A stretch of DNA of 43,962 nucleotides, from assembly GCA_017455645.1 (NCBI GenBank), contig JAFSZS010000019.1, positions 1 through 43,962 of the forward strand. Direction: 5' to 3'. The stretch comes from Selenomonadaceae bacterium. GTDB taxonomy: Bacteria > Bacillota > Negativicutes > Selenomonadales > Selenomonadaceae. Below, one piece after another: positions 23,949-32,013 of this stretch. The translations under genes were made by a program, and so were the position numbers. The notes under the pieces were generated by a model. That model searched no databases. It was not told the origin of the DNA and saw only the letters and a program-made list of their open reading frames with translations. The stretch's first letter is position 1, and each line of letters starts with the position of its first letter.

Positions 23949-23966
23949 ATTGGAATTGAATTGTAC

Positions 23967-24011
23967 TAAAAAAATCCTCGCGCAGGACTTTTTAATTTTT
24001 AATCTGCGCGA
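23967..24011. repeat. Intergenic hairpin repeat F, copy 1 (inverted pair of CTGCGCGA words)
   Basis: About 45 bases nearly identical to 28347-28391. It carries the octamer as an inverted pair (23978-23985 complement, 24004-24011 direct), giving a seven-base CGCGCAG/CTGCGCG stem around an A/T-rich loop, and a smaller TCCT/AGGA hairpin followed by CTTTTT. It can act as a terminator. Confidence 0.85.
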
Positions 24012-24020
24012 ATATATTGC

Positions 24021-24049
24021 TTGACAGTACAATAACAGGGTAGTATATT
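24021..24049 (+). promoter_or_regulatory. Strong sigma-A promoter of the ABC exporter operon
   Basis: Perfect TTGACA (24021-24026), 17-base spacer, TATATT (24044-24049), about 30 bases upstream of the leader ORF. It is the best -35/-10 match seen in the window. No regulator gene lies next to it. Confidence 0.85.
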
Positions 24050-24077
24050 GCAAAAGAATTTTGAAGGGAAAATTTTT

Positions 24078-24119
24078 ATGCGAAAACAAGGCTATTCGTG
24101 CTCTTTACAAAATGAATGA
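24078..24119 (+). CDS. 13-codon leader peptide overlapping the ABC exporter gene
   Basis: ATG 24078 follows GAAGGG by nine bases and encodes MRKQGYSCSLQNE and stop. The stop overlaps the ATG of the ATPase gene (ATGA), and the ATPase gene has no Shine-Dalgarno site of its own. This is the layout of a translational-coupling or drug-sensing attenuation leader. It may instead be the decayed end of a lost regulator gene. Confidence 0.55.
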   Translation: MRKQGYSCSLQNE

Positions 24120-24871
24120 TTGAAATTTTAAACTTAGTAAAAAAATTTAAAAGCGTTGACAAAAATAATCAGCCAACTTTTAAAATCGCCGTCGATAACG
24201 TAACTTTAAAAATTCGGCGCAATGAAATTTTTGGAATTTTGGGACCGAACGGCGCGGGCAAAACTACCTTGATAAAAATGCTGACAGGTCAAATTTTACC
24301 AACTGCCGGAAAAATTTTTTACGACGGAAAAACTTTTGAAGAAAATAAAACGGCAATAAAAAAAATGCTGGGCGTAGTTCCCCAACACATTAATTTTGAC
24401 CAAGATTTAAACGTTGGCGAAAATTTGGAATTGCACGCGCGTTTGTACGGTATGGAAAAAATTGACAGGCGACAAAGAATCGACAAATTGCTGAGTTATA
24501 TGGAGCTTGCCGATTGCAAAAATTACAGCGTCAAAAAATTATCCGGCGGTATGAAGCGGCGGCTTTTAATTGCTCGCGCCTTGATTCATCGCCCGCAAAT
24601 TCTTTTTCTTGACGAACCGACAGTTGCACTTGATCCGCAAGTTCGCAGAAAAATTTGGGCTTTGATTGAAGAGTTGGCAAAAGGCGGCGTGACAATAATT
24701 TTGACTACACATTACATTGAAGAGGCAGAAAAACTTTGCCAACGTACGGCGATTATCAACGGCGGCAAATTAATTGCGGTTGATTCGCCCCAAAATTTTT
24801 GTGACAGGCTCGGAAAAAATAGTTTGGAAGATGTTTTTGTTGAATTGACAGGGCGGCGAAATTCTTTATGA
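24116..24871 (+). CDS. ABC transporter ATP-binding protein (ABC-2 / drug-export type)
   Basis: 251 residues. Walker A GPNGAGKT near residue 44, Q-loop VVPQ near 88, signature LSGGMKRRLLIAR near 143, Walker B ILFLDEPTVALD near 163, H-loop TTHYIEEAEKL near 195. It belongs to the DrrA/CcmA/NodI-like group, which works with one small ABC-2 permease to export drugs, lipids or polysaccharide. The ATG overlaps the stop of the 13-codon leader. The downstream permease overlaps its stop (ATGA). Confidence 0.93.
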   Translation: MIEILNLVKKFKSVDKNNQPTFKIAVDNVTLKIRRNEIFGILGPNGAGKTTLIKMLTGQILPTAGKIFYDGKTFEENKTAIKKMLGVVPQHINFDQDLNVGENLELHARLYGMEKIDRRQRIDKLLSYMELADCKNYSVKKLSGGMKRRLLIARALIHRPQILFLDEPTVALDPQVRRKIWALIEELAKGGVTIILTTHYIEEAEKLCQRTAIINGGKLIAVDSPQNFCDRLGKNSLEDVFVELTGRRNSL

Positions 24872-25611
24872 ATCTGCGCGACGTTGCAACGGTATTTTGG
24901 CGAGATTGGATTGTTTTAAAACGTCGCCTTACAAAATTTATTTTCAGCAGAATGGTTGCGCCGCTTTTATGTTTGACGGCGTTTGGCTGGGGAATCGGCA
25001 GAAATATTCAGCTGGACTCCGGCAGTTATTTAGATTTTATCGTACCGGGAATTATGGCGTTAAACTCAATGAATTTAGGATTTCACAGCATAATTACGGT
25101 ACACGCCGAGCGCGTCTATCATAAAAATTTGGAAGAATATTCACTTTCGCCGATAAGCGCAGAATCTTTCTTGACAGGAAAAATTTTGGGCGCAGTGCTG
25201 AAAAGTTTAATTTCTTCGGTGATAATAATTTTGTGCGCTGAAATTTTCGGCGCAAATATTTTTTTGTCGCCAAATTTATTTTTGGTACTGATTTTAAATT
25301 CAATCATTTTTGCCGAAATTGGATTTTACGCGGCAATGAAACTTTCAAGCTATGAAGAAATGGCGCAAGTCAACACTTATATTTTGTTGCCGATGTCTTT
25401 TTTGTGCGGAACTTTTTTTAAAACTGCAACTTTGCCTTCGGCTGTAAGATTTTTGGTTGAATGTTTGCCGTTGACGCACGCAAGCCAACTTTTGAGAAAT
25501 TTAACTTCCGGCGGCGGAATTTTATTTGAATCGCTGTTAATTTTGACAGCGTATGCGGCGGCAGGATTTTTTTTGAGTTTGCACGCTTTAAAAAATTGTC
25601 AGGAAGATTAA
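24868..25611 (+). CDS. ABC-2 type transporter permease
   Basis: 247 residues with six predicted membrane helices and the ABC-2 core (FIVPGIMALNSMNLGFHS near residue 60, EEYSLSPISAESFLTGKILGA near 90, and LPMSFLCGTFF near 169). NodJ/DrrB-like. It forms an export channel with the ATPase just upstream. Its 3' end overlaps by four bases the 3' end of the convergent fecE-like gene, so no terminator separates them. Confidence 0.92.
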   Translation: MNLRDVATVFWRDWIVLKRRLTKFIFSRMVAPLLCLTAFGWGIGRNIQLDSGSYLDFIVPGIMALNSMNLGFHSIITVHAERVYHKNLEEYSLSPISAESFLTGKILGAVLKSLISSVIIILCAEIFGANIFLSPNLFLVLILNSIIFAEIGFYAAMKLSSYEEMAQVNTYILLPMSFLCGTFFKTATLPSAVRFLVECLPLTHASQLLRNLTSGGGILFESLLILTAYAAAGFFLSLHALKNCQED

Positions 25612-26390
25612 CGCCGGATTATTGAAATTGGAGAAAGAATTGACGCGCCGCGGCTGTTTGTGAAAATATCTGCTTCAACGCCAAAAACTTCAACCAGCAT
25701 TTCTGCATTGATAATATTTTTGGGCGCACCCTGCAAAATTTTTCCGCCGCTCAAAACAATTACTTTATCTGCATATTGTAGCGCGTGATTAATATCGTGC
25801 AGTACCGTTATCACTGTCATTTTAAATTTTTCATTAATCAGGCGAATCAGTTGCATTACTTCAAGTTGGTGCGAAATATCAAGGTAAGTTGTCGGCTCGT
25901 CAAACAAAATAATTTCCGGACGTTGCGCGAGTGCCATTGCAATTCTTGCACGTTGGCGTTCGCCGCCCGAAAGTGAATTTACTTGCCGGTCTTTGAACTT
26001 TTCCAATTTTACAACGCTAATTGCCCATTCGGTAATTTCTATGTCTTCCTTGGGGTTGCCGCCGGAAAACAAATTTCTGTATGGAAACCTGCCGAAGTCA
26101 ACCAAACGCGCAACGGTTGTATCAGGCGGGATTTGCATAGTTTGCGGCAAAATTGCAAGATGCCGCGCTATTTTTTTTCGGCTTAATTTACGAATGTTTT
26201 CACCGCCCAAAAAAATTTCGCCTTCATAATTGGTATTTAAAGCCGCCAAAATTTTTAACAGCGTAGATTTTCCCGCGCCGTTCGGTCCGATAATTGCAGT
26301 GCAACTTCCCTCAGGAAAAAGCGGCGTGATATTTGAAAAAATATTTTTTCCGGCGATTGACACGGAAATATTTTTGGCTTCCAACTTCAT
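25608..26390 (-). CDS. Iron-siderophore/corrinoid-type ABC transporter ATPase (FecE/BtuD family)
   Basis: 260 residues from ATG 26390, chosen because AGGAGTG lies upstream and the protein aligns from MKLEAKNISVSIAG; a longer frame to 26525 would run into the divergent gene. Walker A GPNGAGKS near residue 34, signature LSGGERQRARIAMAL near 136, Walker B IILFDEPTTYLD near 158, H-loop VLHDINHAL near 188. It should power the FecB/FecC-type system encoded divergently 49 bases away. The Shine-Dalgarno site overlaps a CTGCGCGA word at 26405. Confidence 0.92.
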   Translation of the reverse strand: MKLEAKNISVSIAGKNIFSNITPLFPEGSCTAIIGPNGAGKSTLLKILAALNTNYEGEIFLGGENIRKLSRKKIARHLAILPQTMQIPPDTTVARLVDFGRFPYRNLFSGGNPKEDIEITEWAISVVKLEKFKDRQVNSLSGGERQRARIAMALAQRPEIILFDEPTTYLDISHQLEVMQLIRLINEKFKMTVITVLHDINHALQYADKVIVLSGGKILQGAPKNIINAEMLVEVFGVEADIFTNSRGASILSPISIIRR

Positions 26391-26439
26391 AAGAATTTTC
26401 ACTCCTGCGCGATTTATTTTTTTAAGGAGACAAAAGATT

Positions 26440-27378
26440 ATGCAAAAAAAATTTTCATTGCTTACGATTTTAATTTTTATTTTAGCAACAATGGCAGGTT
26501 GCAGCAACGAAACAAGCAATACCAATTCTCAAAATTTTTGCGTCGTGACTGATGACGCGGGAAGGACTGTTGAACTTGCCAAAAAGCCTGAAAGAATTGT
26601 TGCGATATCAGCGTCATTTCTGGAGCCGTTAAATGCAGTCGGCGGCGAAGTTGTAGGGCGTCCCAGTTCCAAAAACAAATTGCCTGACTTCGCCAAAGAC
26701 GCCGCGGATATTGGTCCCGTCTACCAAATTGACACAGAAAAACTTTTGGCTTGCACGCCGGATTTGGTTCTTCTCAACAAAGGAATGAACGAAAGACTTT
26801 CTGCCCTGCTTGACGAAAATAAAATTCCGTTCCTTATCCTCGATATGAAAACTTACGACAACGTAAAAAAAAATATCGAAACTTTTGCCACAATTACCGC
26901 TCAACCGGAAAAAGGCAAGCAAATTGTTGAGGCAATGGATTTGGAAATAAAAAATATCGTTAACAAATTGCCCAAAGAAAAAAAGCGCGTGGCAATTTTG
27001 CACAGCACGGCTCAAGATTTAAGCGTCCAACTCGATAACAGCATTGCAGGTAATGTTGTAAAAATTTTGGGCTGGGAAAACGTCGCGCAGGATTTAATGA
27101 CTGCTGATGAAAATGATACAGTTCCTTACAGTTTGGAAACTTTGATTGAACAGAATCCCGAAATTATTTTTATTACCAGCATGGGCGATATTGACGAAAT
27201 AAAAAATGCAATGGATAAAAGATTGGCGGAAAATGACGCGTGGCAAACAATCCCCGCCGTCAAAAATAATCACTTTTACTATTTGCCGCAAGATTTATTT
27301 TTGTTAAGCCCCGGTATTCATTATCCTGACGCCGTAAAATTTATGGCACAATTAATTTATCCGGAGTCGGCAGAATGA
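26440..27378 (+). CDS. Iron/corrinoid-type ABC transporter substrate-binding lipoprotein
   Basis: 312 residues from ATG 26440 (AAGGAGA nine bases upstream). The lipoprotein signal ends at Cys21 (ATMAGC). The class III binding-protein fold is evident: VTDDAGRTVELAKKPERIVAIS at the start of the mature domain, PDLVLLNKGM, and ENAWQ-like ENDAWQTIPAVKNNHFYYLP at the end. Ligands of this family include ferric siderophores, heme and cobalamin. No cobalamin riboswitch fits in the 49-base divergent spacer, so an iron ligand is somewhat more likely. Its stop overlaps the permease ATG. Confidence 0.9.
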   Translation: MQKKFSLLTILIFILATMAGCSNETSNTNSQNFCVVTDDAGRTVELAKKPERIVAISASFLEPLNAVGGEVVGRPSSKNKLPDFAKDAADIGPVYQIDTEKLLACTPDLVLLNKGMNERLSALLDENKIPFLILDMKTYDNVKKNIETFATITAQPEKGKQIVEAMDLEIKNIVNKLPKEKKRVAILHSTAQDLSVQLDNSIAGNVVKILGWENVAQDLMTADENDTVPYSLETLIEQNPEIIFITSMGDIDEIKNAMDKRLAENDAWQTIPAVKNNHFYYLPQDLFLLSPGIHYPDAVKFMAQLIYPESAE

Positions 27379-28346
27379 AAAAGCCAATTTTAATTTTGGC
27401 GATTTTTATTTCTTTGGCGTGCTTGGGATTTTTTGTAAGCGTGATAAAAGGCTCGGTTGAAATTTCTTTGGCTGAAATTTTTTCTGCGCTTTTTGGAAAT
27501 GCTTCGGGAACAAACGCGCAAATTTTAAATAACATACGTTTACCGCGTACGATTGTTGCTGCATTGGTAGGGATAAATCTTTCACTTTCAGGCGCAATTT
27601 TACAGGCTGTAATGAAAAATCCATTGGCAGACCCGCACATAATAGGAATTTCTTCAGGCGCGGGATTGGCGGGAATTGCGGTAATGTTGTTGTTGCCGGA
27701 AAAAAATTGGGCGATAACGCCTTTTGCATTTTTGGGCGCAATGTCGGCGGCAATTTTGATTTATATTTTGGCGTGGAAAAATGGAATACGCCCAATACGA
27801 ATAATTTTGGCGGGCGTGGCAGTTTCGGCATTTTTAAGCGCAGGAATTTCTTCATTAATGATTTTAAACAGTGATAAAGTTCACGGCGCGTTGATGTGGA
27901 TGGTTGGCGGCTTATCGGCTCGCAGTTGGTTGCACGTTGAAATTATTTTGCCCTACACAATTTTTGGAACTTTGCTTGCTTTTATCGGTGCGAAATATTT
28001 AAATGTGCTTGCGCTCGGCGATGAAACGGCAAAAAGTTTAGGTTTGCGTGTTGAATTTGTTAGATTGATTTTTACGGCACTTGCGGCACTTTTGGCGGCA
28101 AGCGCAGTTTCAGTTGTAGGACTTTTGGGATTTGTCGGGCTGATTGTTCCTCACGCGGCAAGATTAATTATCGGCTCCGACCACAATTTTTTATTGCCTG
28201 CCGCGGCTTTTTTGGGAATAGCTACTGTAACTTTCAGCGATACTTTTGCACGAACAATTTTTGCGCCGGTTGAATTGCCTGTTGGGATTGTAATGGCGGC
28301 GGCTGGTGCGCCCTTTTTTCTTTTTCTCCTGCGTAAGGAACTTTAA
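27375..28346 (+). CDS. Iron/corrinoid-type ABC transporter permease (FecCD family)
   Basis: 323 residues with about nine to ten membrane helices. FecCD hallmarks: NIRLPRTIVAALVGINLSLSGAILQAVMKNPLADPHIIGISSGAGL near residues 53-100, and GLLGFVGLIVPHAARLIIGSDH near 248. It is likely a homodimer working with the lipoprotein upstream and the divergent ATPase. ATG overlaps the upstream stop (ATGA). The gene ends just before the hairpin repeat at 28347. Confidence 0.94.
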   Translation: MKKPILILAIFISLACLGFFVSVIKGSVEISLAEIFSALFGNASGTNAQILNNIRLPRTIVAALVGINLSLSGAILQAVMKNPLADPHIIGISSGAGLAGIAVMLLLPEKNWAITPFAFLGAMSAAILIYILAWKNGIRPIRIILAGVAVSAFLSAGISSLMILNSDKVHGALMWMVGGLSARSWLHVEIILPYTIFGTLLAFIGAKYLNVLALGDETAKSLGLRVEFVRLIFTALAALLAASAVSVVGLLGFVGLIVPHAARLIIGSDHNFLLPAAAFLGIATVTFSDTFARTIFAPVELPVGIVMAAAGAPFFLFLLRKEL

Positions 28347-28391
28347 CAAAAAAATCCTCGCGCAGGACTTTTTAATTTTCAATCTGCGCGA
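28347..28391. repeat. Intergenic hairpin repeat F, copy 2 (bidirectional terminator)
   Basis: Nearly identical to 23967-24011 (one clear difference in the loop before the flanks diverge). It holds the CTGCGCGA word as an inverted pair (28358-28365 complement, 28384-28391 direct). It sits between the convergent ends of the permease gene and the GGDEF-EAL gene, where a bidirectional terminator is expected. Confidence 0.85.
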
Positions 28392-28395
28392 AGAT

Positions 28396-31300
28396 TCAAT
28401 AACTTTTGACAAAATCCCAAAGTTTTTCCTTTTCCAGAAAATCAATAATGAAGACGTAAAAAATATCGCCGTCTTCAGTGGAATGCACGCGCCGCCCAAA
28501 ATCTTCAATGATTTTTGTATCGCCGCTCGCAGTTTTTATTCTGTATCGAACATAATCGTAGCCTGCAGAAATTTCAATTTGTTCATAAATTGTTTGGTGA
28601 ACTTTTTCCCAATCGTGCGGATGAACGCAACCTTTGAAACTGTTGCCGGTAAATTTTCTGAACTGCTCCAAAGATTCACAATCGTAAATTTTCCAAAGGC
28701 GAGTGTTGGCGTACAAAATTTCCTGCGCGTCATTGTCTTTGTAAATCAAAAAGCCGCCGGGCATACCTTCAGAAATTTTAGAAAGACTTACGCCGAGTTG
28801 GGCGCGGTTTTCTGCAATCATTTTCATTGAAAACTTTTGAAAAGAATTGCGCCCCGCCATTTTCACGGCGTACAAAGCCATATCTGCATTTTGGTAAAGT
28901 TCCCGGTAACTTTCGCCCTGCTCCGGAAAAATCGAATAGCCGATTGACATTGTGTAACTTACCTGCTGATTGTTGTAGTAAATAAATTTTTCCTGCGCAC
29001 TGAAATTTTTTAAGCATTCCTCAATTTCCAGCGGCGAAAGATTTTTTAGAATTACCAAAAATTCATCTCCGCCCAAACGCGCAATAATCCCTGTATCCTC
29101 AAAATTTTCAGTCATTCTTGACGCCGCGTCTTTTATAATTCCGTCGCCGCAATCGTGCCCGAATCTGTCGTTAATTTGTTTGAAATTATCAAGATCCAAA
29201 ATCACAAACGCAAAAAAATTTTCGTCAACCATAAATTTTTGAATCAGATTAACCGCAGTCCTGCGATTGTATACGCCGGTTAAATTGTCCCGTTCAATCA
29301 AAGAAATCATTGCTTCATTTGTGCGGCGGTAGGCGTCAATGTCAAACATTAAGAAAAAGGCGTGAACTTCGTTGACGTCGGGAGCCTCTCGAACTTGATA
29401 AACTGCGTGCAACCAACGCGGCTCTGCATCAGAATCTGCGCGACTTAAAAATTCTGTTTCGGCGGAAATTTTGCCGCGCTCGTATTCGCTCAATAATTTC
29501 TTGCGATTGAAAAATTTTGCAATTTCATTTTGAGAATTTTTGGCAACCGTATTCAAAACAACGTCACGGATAACTTCACTGTACCGCCTCGAAATGTAAT
29601 TTGAATTAATGTTGCTCATTGTCTGCTTGCCAAGGTGCATATATAAAATCCTGTCGGTTGTTAAATCTGCCTCAAGGTAAAAAGAATTGTACAGAAATTG
29701 CTCAAAGGAGCCGTAACCCAAAATTGAAGTGAAGGAACGGCTTGCAAGCAAAAGAAAAATAGGATTGCCGGGCATATCGTAATATTCCATTCCTTGATTA
29801 TCAATTTCCGGCAAGCGTTTAGTTCTTTCGGCGTCAATATTCCTCGCGCAGCTTAGAAAATATTTTTTGCCGTGGTAAATCATTGGGATAATTATATACA
29901 TTTGCCAAGTAAAATTGTGGCGTTCGTTGCGCGTGCGGAAATAATCTGTAACGTGCGTACCGCCGACTTCATTGATTCTTTCTTCGATTGTTTCAAGGTC
30001 AAAAAATTTTTCAAACTTAATTCTGTCTTCGACGTGAATATTTTTTTCGGCGAAATTTTTAATTGACTGCGCGACCGAGCCTTTAACAAAACTTTCAATG
30101 TATCGTGAAGAACTGATATAAATATTTTCAACTTCGGTGCCGTCGCCGTGAATTAAATCAATTCGGCTGTAAAGCGTGTACAAAAATTTCAGTGCCACGT
30201 TTTGCCGCTTTTCTTTTCGGATTGAAAGATTGGTTGAAATATAATCGACAATGGCAAGGAGCGCGCTTGTTTTAGTTTCTGAATTGTAAGCGATACAGCG
30301 CAGGCGAATACTGAAAAAACCTTCGCTTGTTACAAAATCGCAACTGTCCTCCGCGCCGGTTTTTATGCACTGTTGCGCGGTACTGCGAATTTTCATTGAA
30401 AACGGCAGCGAAAAATTATTGAAAACGTCATTGGGCAAACATTTTTCACCGAGTCCCAAATTTTTAAAAATATTTCTGAAGCCGGCGTTTGAAACCAAAA
30501 ATTTAAATCTTTGCCCGTCAAATTCAGAAATTGCAAGCGGCAAGCCGTTAAGCATAAAATTTAAATCGTCTTGAGCGGTAGAAATTCGCGCAGAAATATT
30601 TTCTGAAGATATATTTTCAAAATTTTGAGCAGACCAGCCGGTTTTCAGCGGCGTTTGAGAAAGTAAATTGACGCGCCCTATTGCGTTGTAATATTTTCTT
30701 TCGTTGGGGTTTTCGTGGCGATTGGGCGAACGGTCCAACATATCAAAGGAAGTTGGACGCCCGAATAAAAATCCCTGCGCACTTTCGCAACCTGTTTGGC
30801 GCAGAAATTCCAAAACAACTTCATCTTCGACGCCTTCCATCAAAGTGCGAATACCCAATTCTTTTGCCATATTCATAATATTTTTCAGGATAAGGCGCGA
30901 GCGTTCCTTGGTATGAAAATTTTGCAAAAATCGCTTGTCAATCTTCAGCAAGTCAAAATTTATTTCTTCCAAAACATTCAGCGAAGAATATTTACTGCCG
31001 AAATTGTCCAGCCAAATTTCAAAGCCGTTGCGTTTAAATTTTTCCAGTACGTCATAAATTTCTTGTCGATTTTCGCCGAGTGCGCGCTCTGTAATTTCTA
31101 TGTTCAGCAAATTTTTTGGCAGGTTGTTAATCCTTAAAGCTTCCGACGCAAGGTAAGGCATATTTAAAAATTGAAAATCCAACGCGCTTAAATTTATTGA
31201 CACCGGAACGATAGGGAAGCCGCGCTCCATTGACATTTTCATTTGTGAACAAATTTTTCTCAAAACAAAAACGTCCAACTTGTGAATCAAGCGGGCGTCT

Positions 31301-31980
31301 TCAAGCACTCCAATAAAATCTGCCGGCGAAAGAAAACCGTACTGCGGATCTTCCCAACGCGCCAGCCCTTCATAGGCGCAAATTCTGCCGTTGACTACGT
31401 GCACAATCGGCTGATAATAAACTTTGATATAATCGTTGGTTGCAGATTCATTGATACTTTCGACGATATGACGCCGCAATTTTTCACGCTTGCCGAGTTC
31501 ATTATTAAAGTAAGCAAAGTGAACTTTTTCAGAATCTTTCACGGCTTCACAGGCAATTTCGGCGCATTCTTGAGCGTGCGCTGTTGTTTCGCCCTGTGCA
31601 TTTGGAACAACATAAACGCCCGCCTTCATGATAATTTCTTCGTGTCGATTGAAAAAAGCTACAGCGTTTCTTACGATTTTTATTCGCCGCTCGACGTCCA
31701 AATTTCTTGCAACCAAAATAAATCTGTCATTGAAACACCTTGCAACGCAATATTCGGGAAAAGTTTCGGCGATAACGTCTGCAACGTGCGTAAGCAGGCG
31801 GTCGCTCTCGTCGAAGCCGTGCAAGTAGCTGAACGCGCGAAAATTTTTTACGTCAAAATGAATAAAGACAATTCCTTTTTTGAGTGCCTCCGCGTCGGAC
31901 AAAATATTTTGCGAAAATTTTTTAAAGCAGGTCATACTCGGTAAGCCGGTTAGGGCGTCTTTTTGGCTTGTTTGTTCCAT
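28396..31980 (-). CDS. Large multidomain GGDEF-EAL-GGDEF c-di-GMP protein
   Basis: 1194 residues, no signal peptide or membrane helix, so cytoplasmic. Order: degenerate GGDEF (residues about 1-165, FNDRF at 83-87 where GGDEF should be); EAL-type domain (about 170-415) with EGL at 204-206, EITERA near 295, DNFG at 325-328 instead of DDFG, and EGVED near 382; a poorly conserved, probably PAS-like middle (about 470-880); a second GGDEF with intact GGDEF at 970-974 and no RxxD I-site; a C-terminal PAS-like domain (about 1075-1180). The second GGDEF should be active. The Asp-to-Asn change in the metal-binding motif casts doubt on phosphodiesterase activity. The RBS is AAGGGGAG. It lies 33 bases after the SBP-EAL gene and is probably co-transcribed. 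Confidence 0.93.
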   Translation of the reverse strand: MEQTSQKDALTGLPSMTCFKKFSQNILSDAEALKKGIVFIHFDVKNFRAFSYLHGFDESDRLLTHVADVIAETFPEYCVARCFNDRFILVARNLDVERRIKIVRNAVAFFNRHEEIIMKAGVYVVPNAQGETTAHAQECAEIACEAVKDSEKVHFAYFNNELGKREKLRRHIVESINESATNDYIKVYYQPIVHVVNGRICAYEGLARWEDPQYGFLSPADFIGVLEDARLIHKLDVFVLRKICSQMKMSMERGFPIVPVSINLSALDFQFLNMPYLASEALRINNLPKNLLNIEITERALGENRQEIYDVLEKFKRNGFEIWLDNFGSKYSSLNVLEEINFDLLKIDKRFLQNFHTKERSRLILKNIMNMAKELGIRTLMEGVEDEVVLEFLRQTGCESAQGFLFGRPTSFDMLDRSPNRHENPNERKYYNAIGRVNLLSQTPLKTGWSAQNFENISSENISARISTAQDDLNFMLNGLPLAISEFDGQRFKFLVSNAGFRNIFKNLGLGEKCLPNDVFNNFSLPFSMKIRSTAQQCIKTGAEDSCDFVTSEGFFSIRLRCIAYNSETKTSALLAIVDYISTNLSIRKEKRQNVALKFLYTLYSRIDLIHGDGTEVENIYISSSRYIESFVKGSVAQSIKNFAEKNIHVEDRIKFEKFFDLETIEERINEVGGTHVTDYFRTRNERHNFTWQMYIIIPMIYHGKKYFLSCARNIDAERTKRLPEIDNQGMEYYDMPGNPIFLLLASRSFTSILGYGSFEQFLYNSFYLEADLTTDRILYMHLGKQTMSNINSNYISRRYSEVIRDVVLNTVAKNSQNEIAKFFNRKKLLSEYERGKISAETEFLSRADSDAEPRWLHAVYQVREAPDVNEVHAFFLMFDIDAYRRTNEAMISLIERDNLTGVYNRRTAVNLIQKFMVDENFFAFVILDLDNFKQINDRFGHDCGDGIIKDAASRMTENFEDTGIIARLGGDEFLVILKNLSPLEIEECLKNFSAQEKFIYYNNQQVSYTMSIGYSIFPEQGESYRELYQNADMALYAVKMAGRNSFQKFSMKMIAENRAQLGVSLSKISEGMPGGFLIYKDNDAQEILYANTRLWKIYDCESLEQFRKFTGNSFKGCVHPHDWEKVHQTIYEQIEISAGYDYVRYRIKTASGDTKIIEDFGRRVHSTEDGDIFYVFIIDFLEKEKLWDFVKSY

Positions 31981-32013
31981 TATTTTTTTTGGCTCCCCTT
32001 ATTTTTGCAGAAA

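Noticed and set aside
26391-26439. Cobalamin riboswitch upstream of the FecB/BtuF-like gene
   Set aside because: The spacer is only 49 bases and has no B12-box-like sequence; a cobalamin riboswitch needs about 200 bases.
26391-26525. 45-residue N-terminal extension of the fecE-like ATPase, and a 70-residue extension of the fecB-like protein on the other strand
   Set aside because: Both run into the divergent gene. The internal ATGs at 26390 and 26440 have good ribosome binding sites and give normal family N-termini and a lipoprotein signal.
31282-31944. 220-codon open frame on the plus strand opposite the GGDEF-EAL gene
   Set aside because: It lies antisense to a well-supported EAL/GGDEF coding region, shows no domain, and is explained by codon bias in the real gene. 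The same holds for 32386-33078 and other antisense frames.
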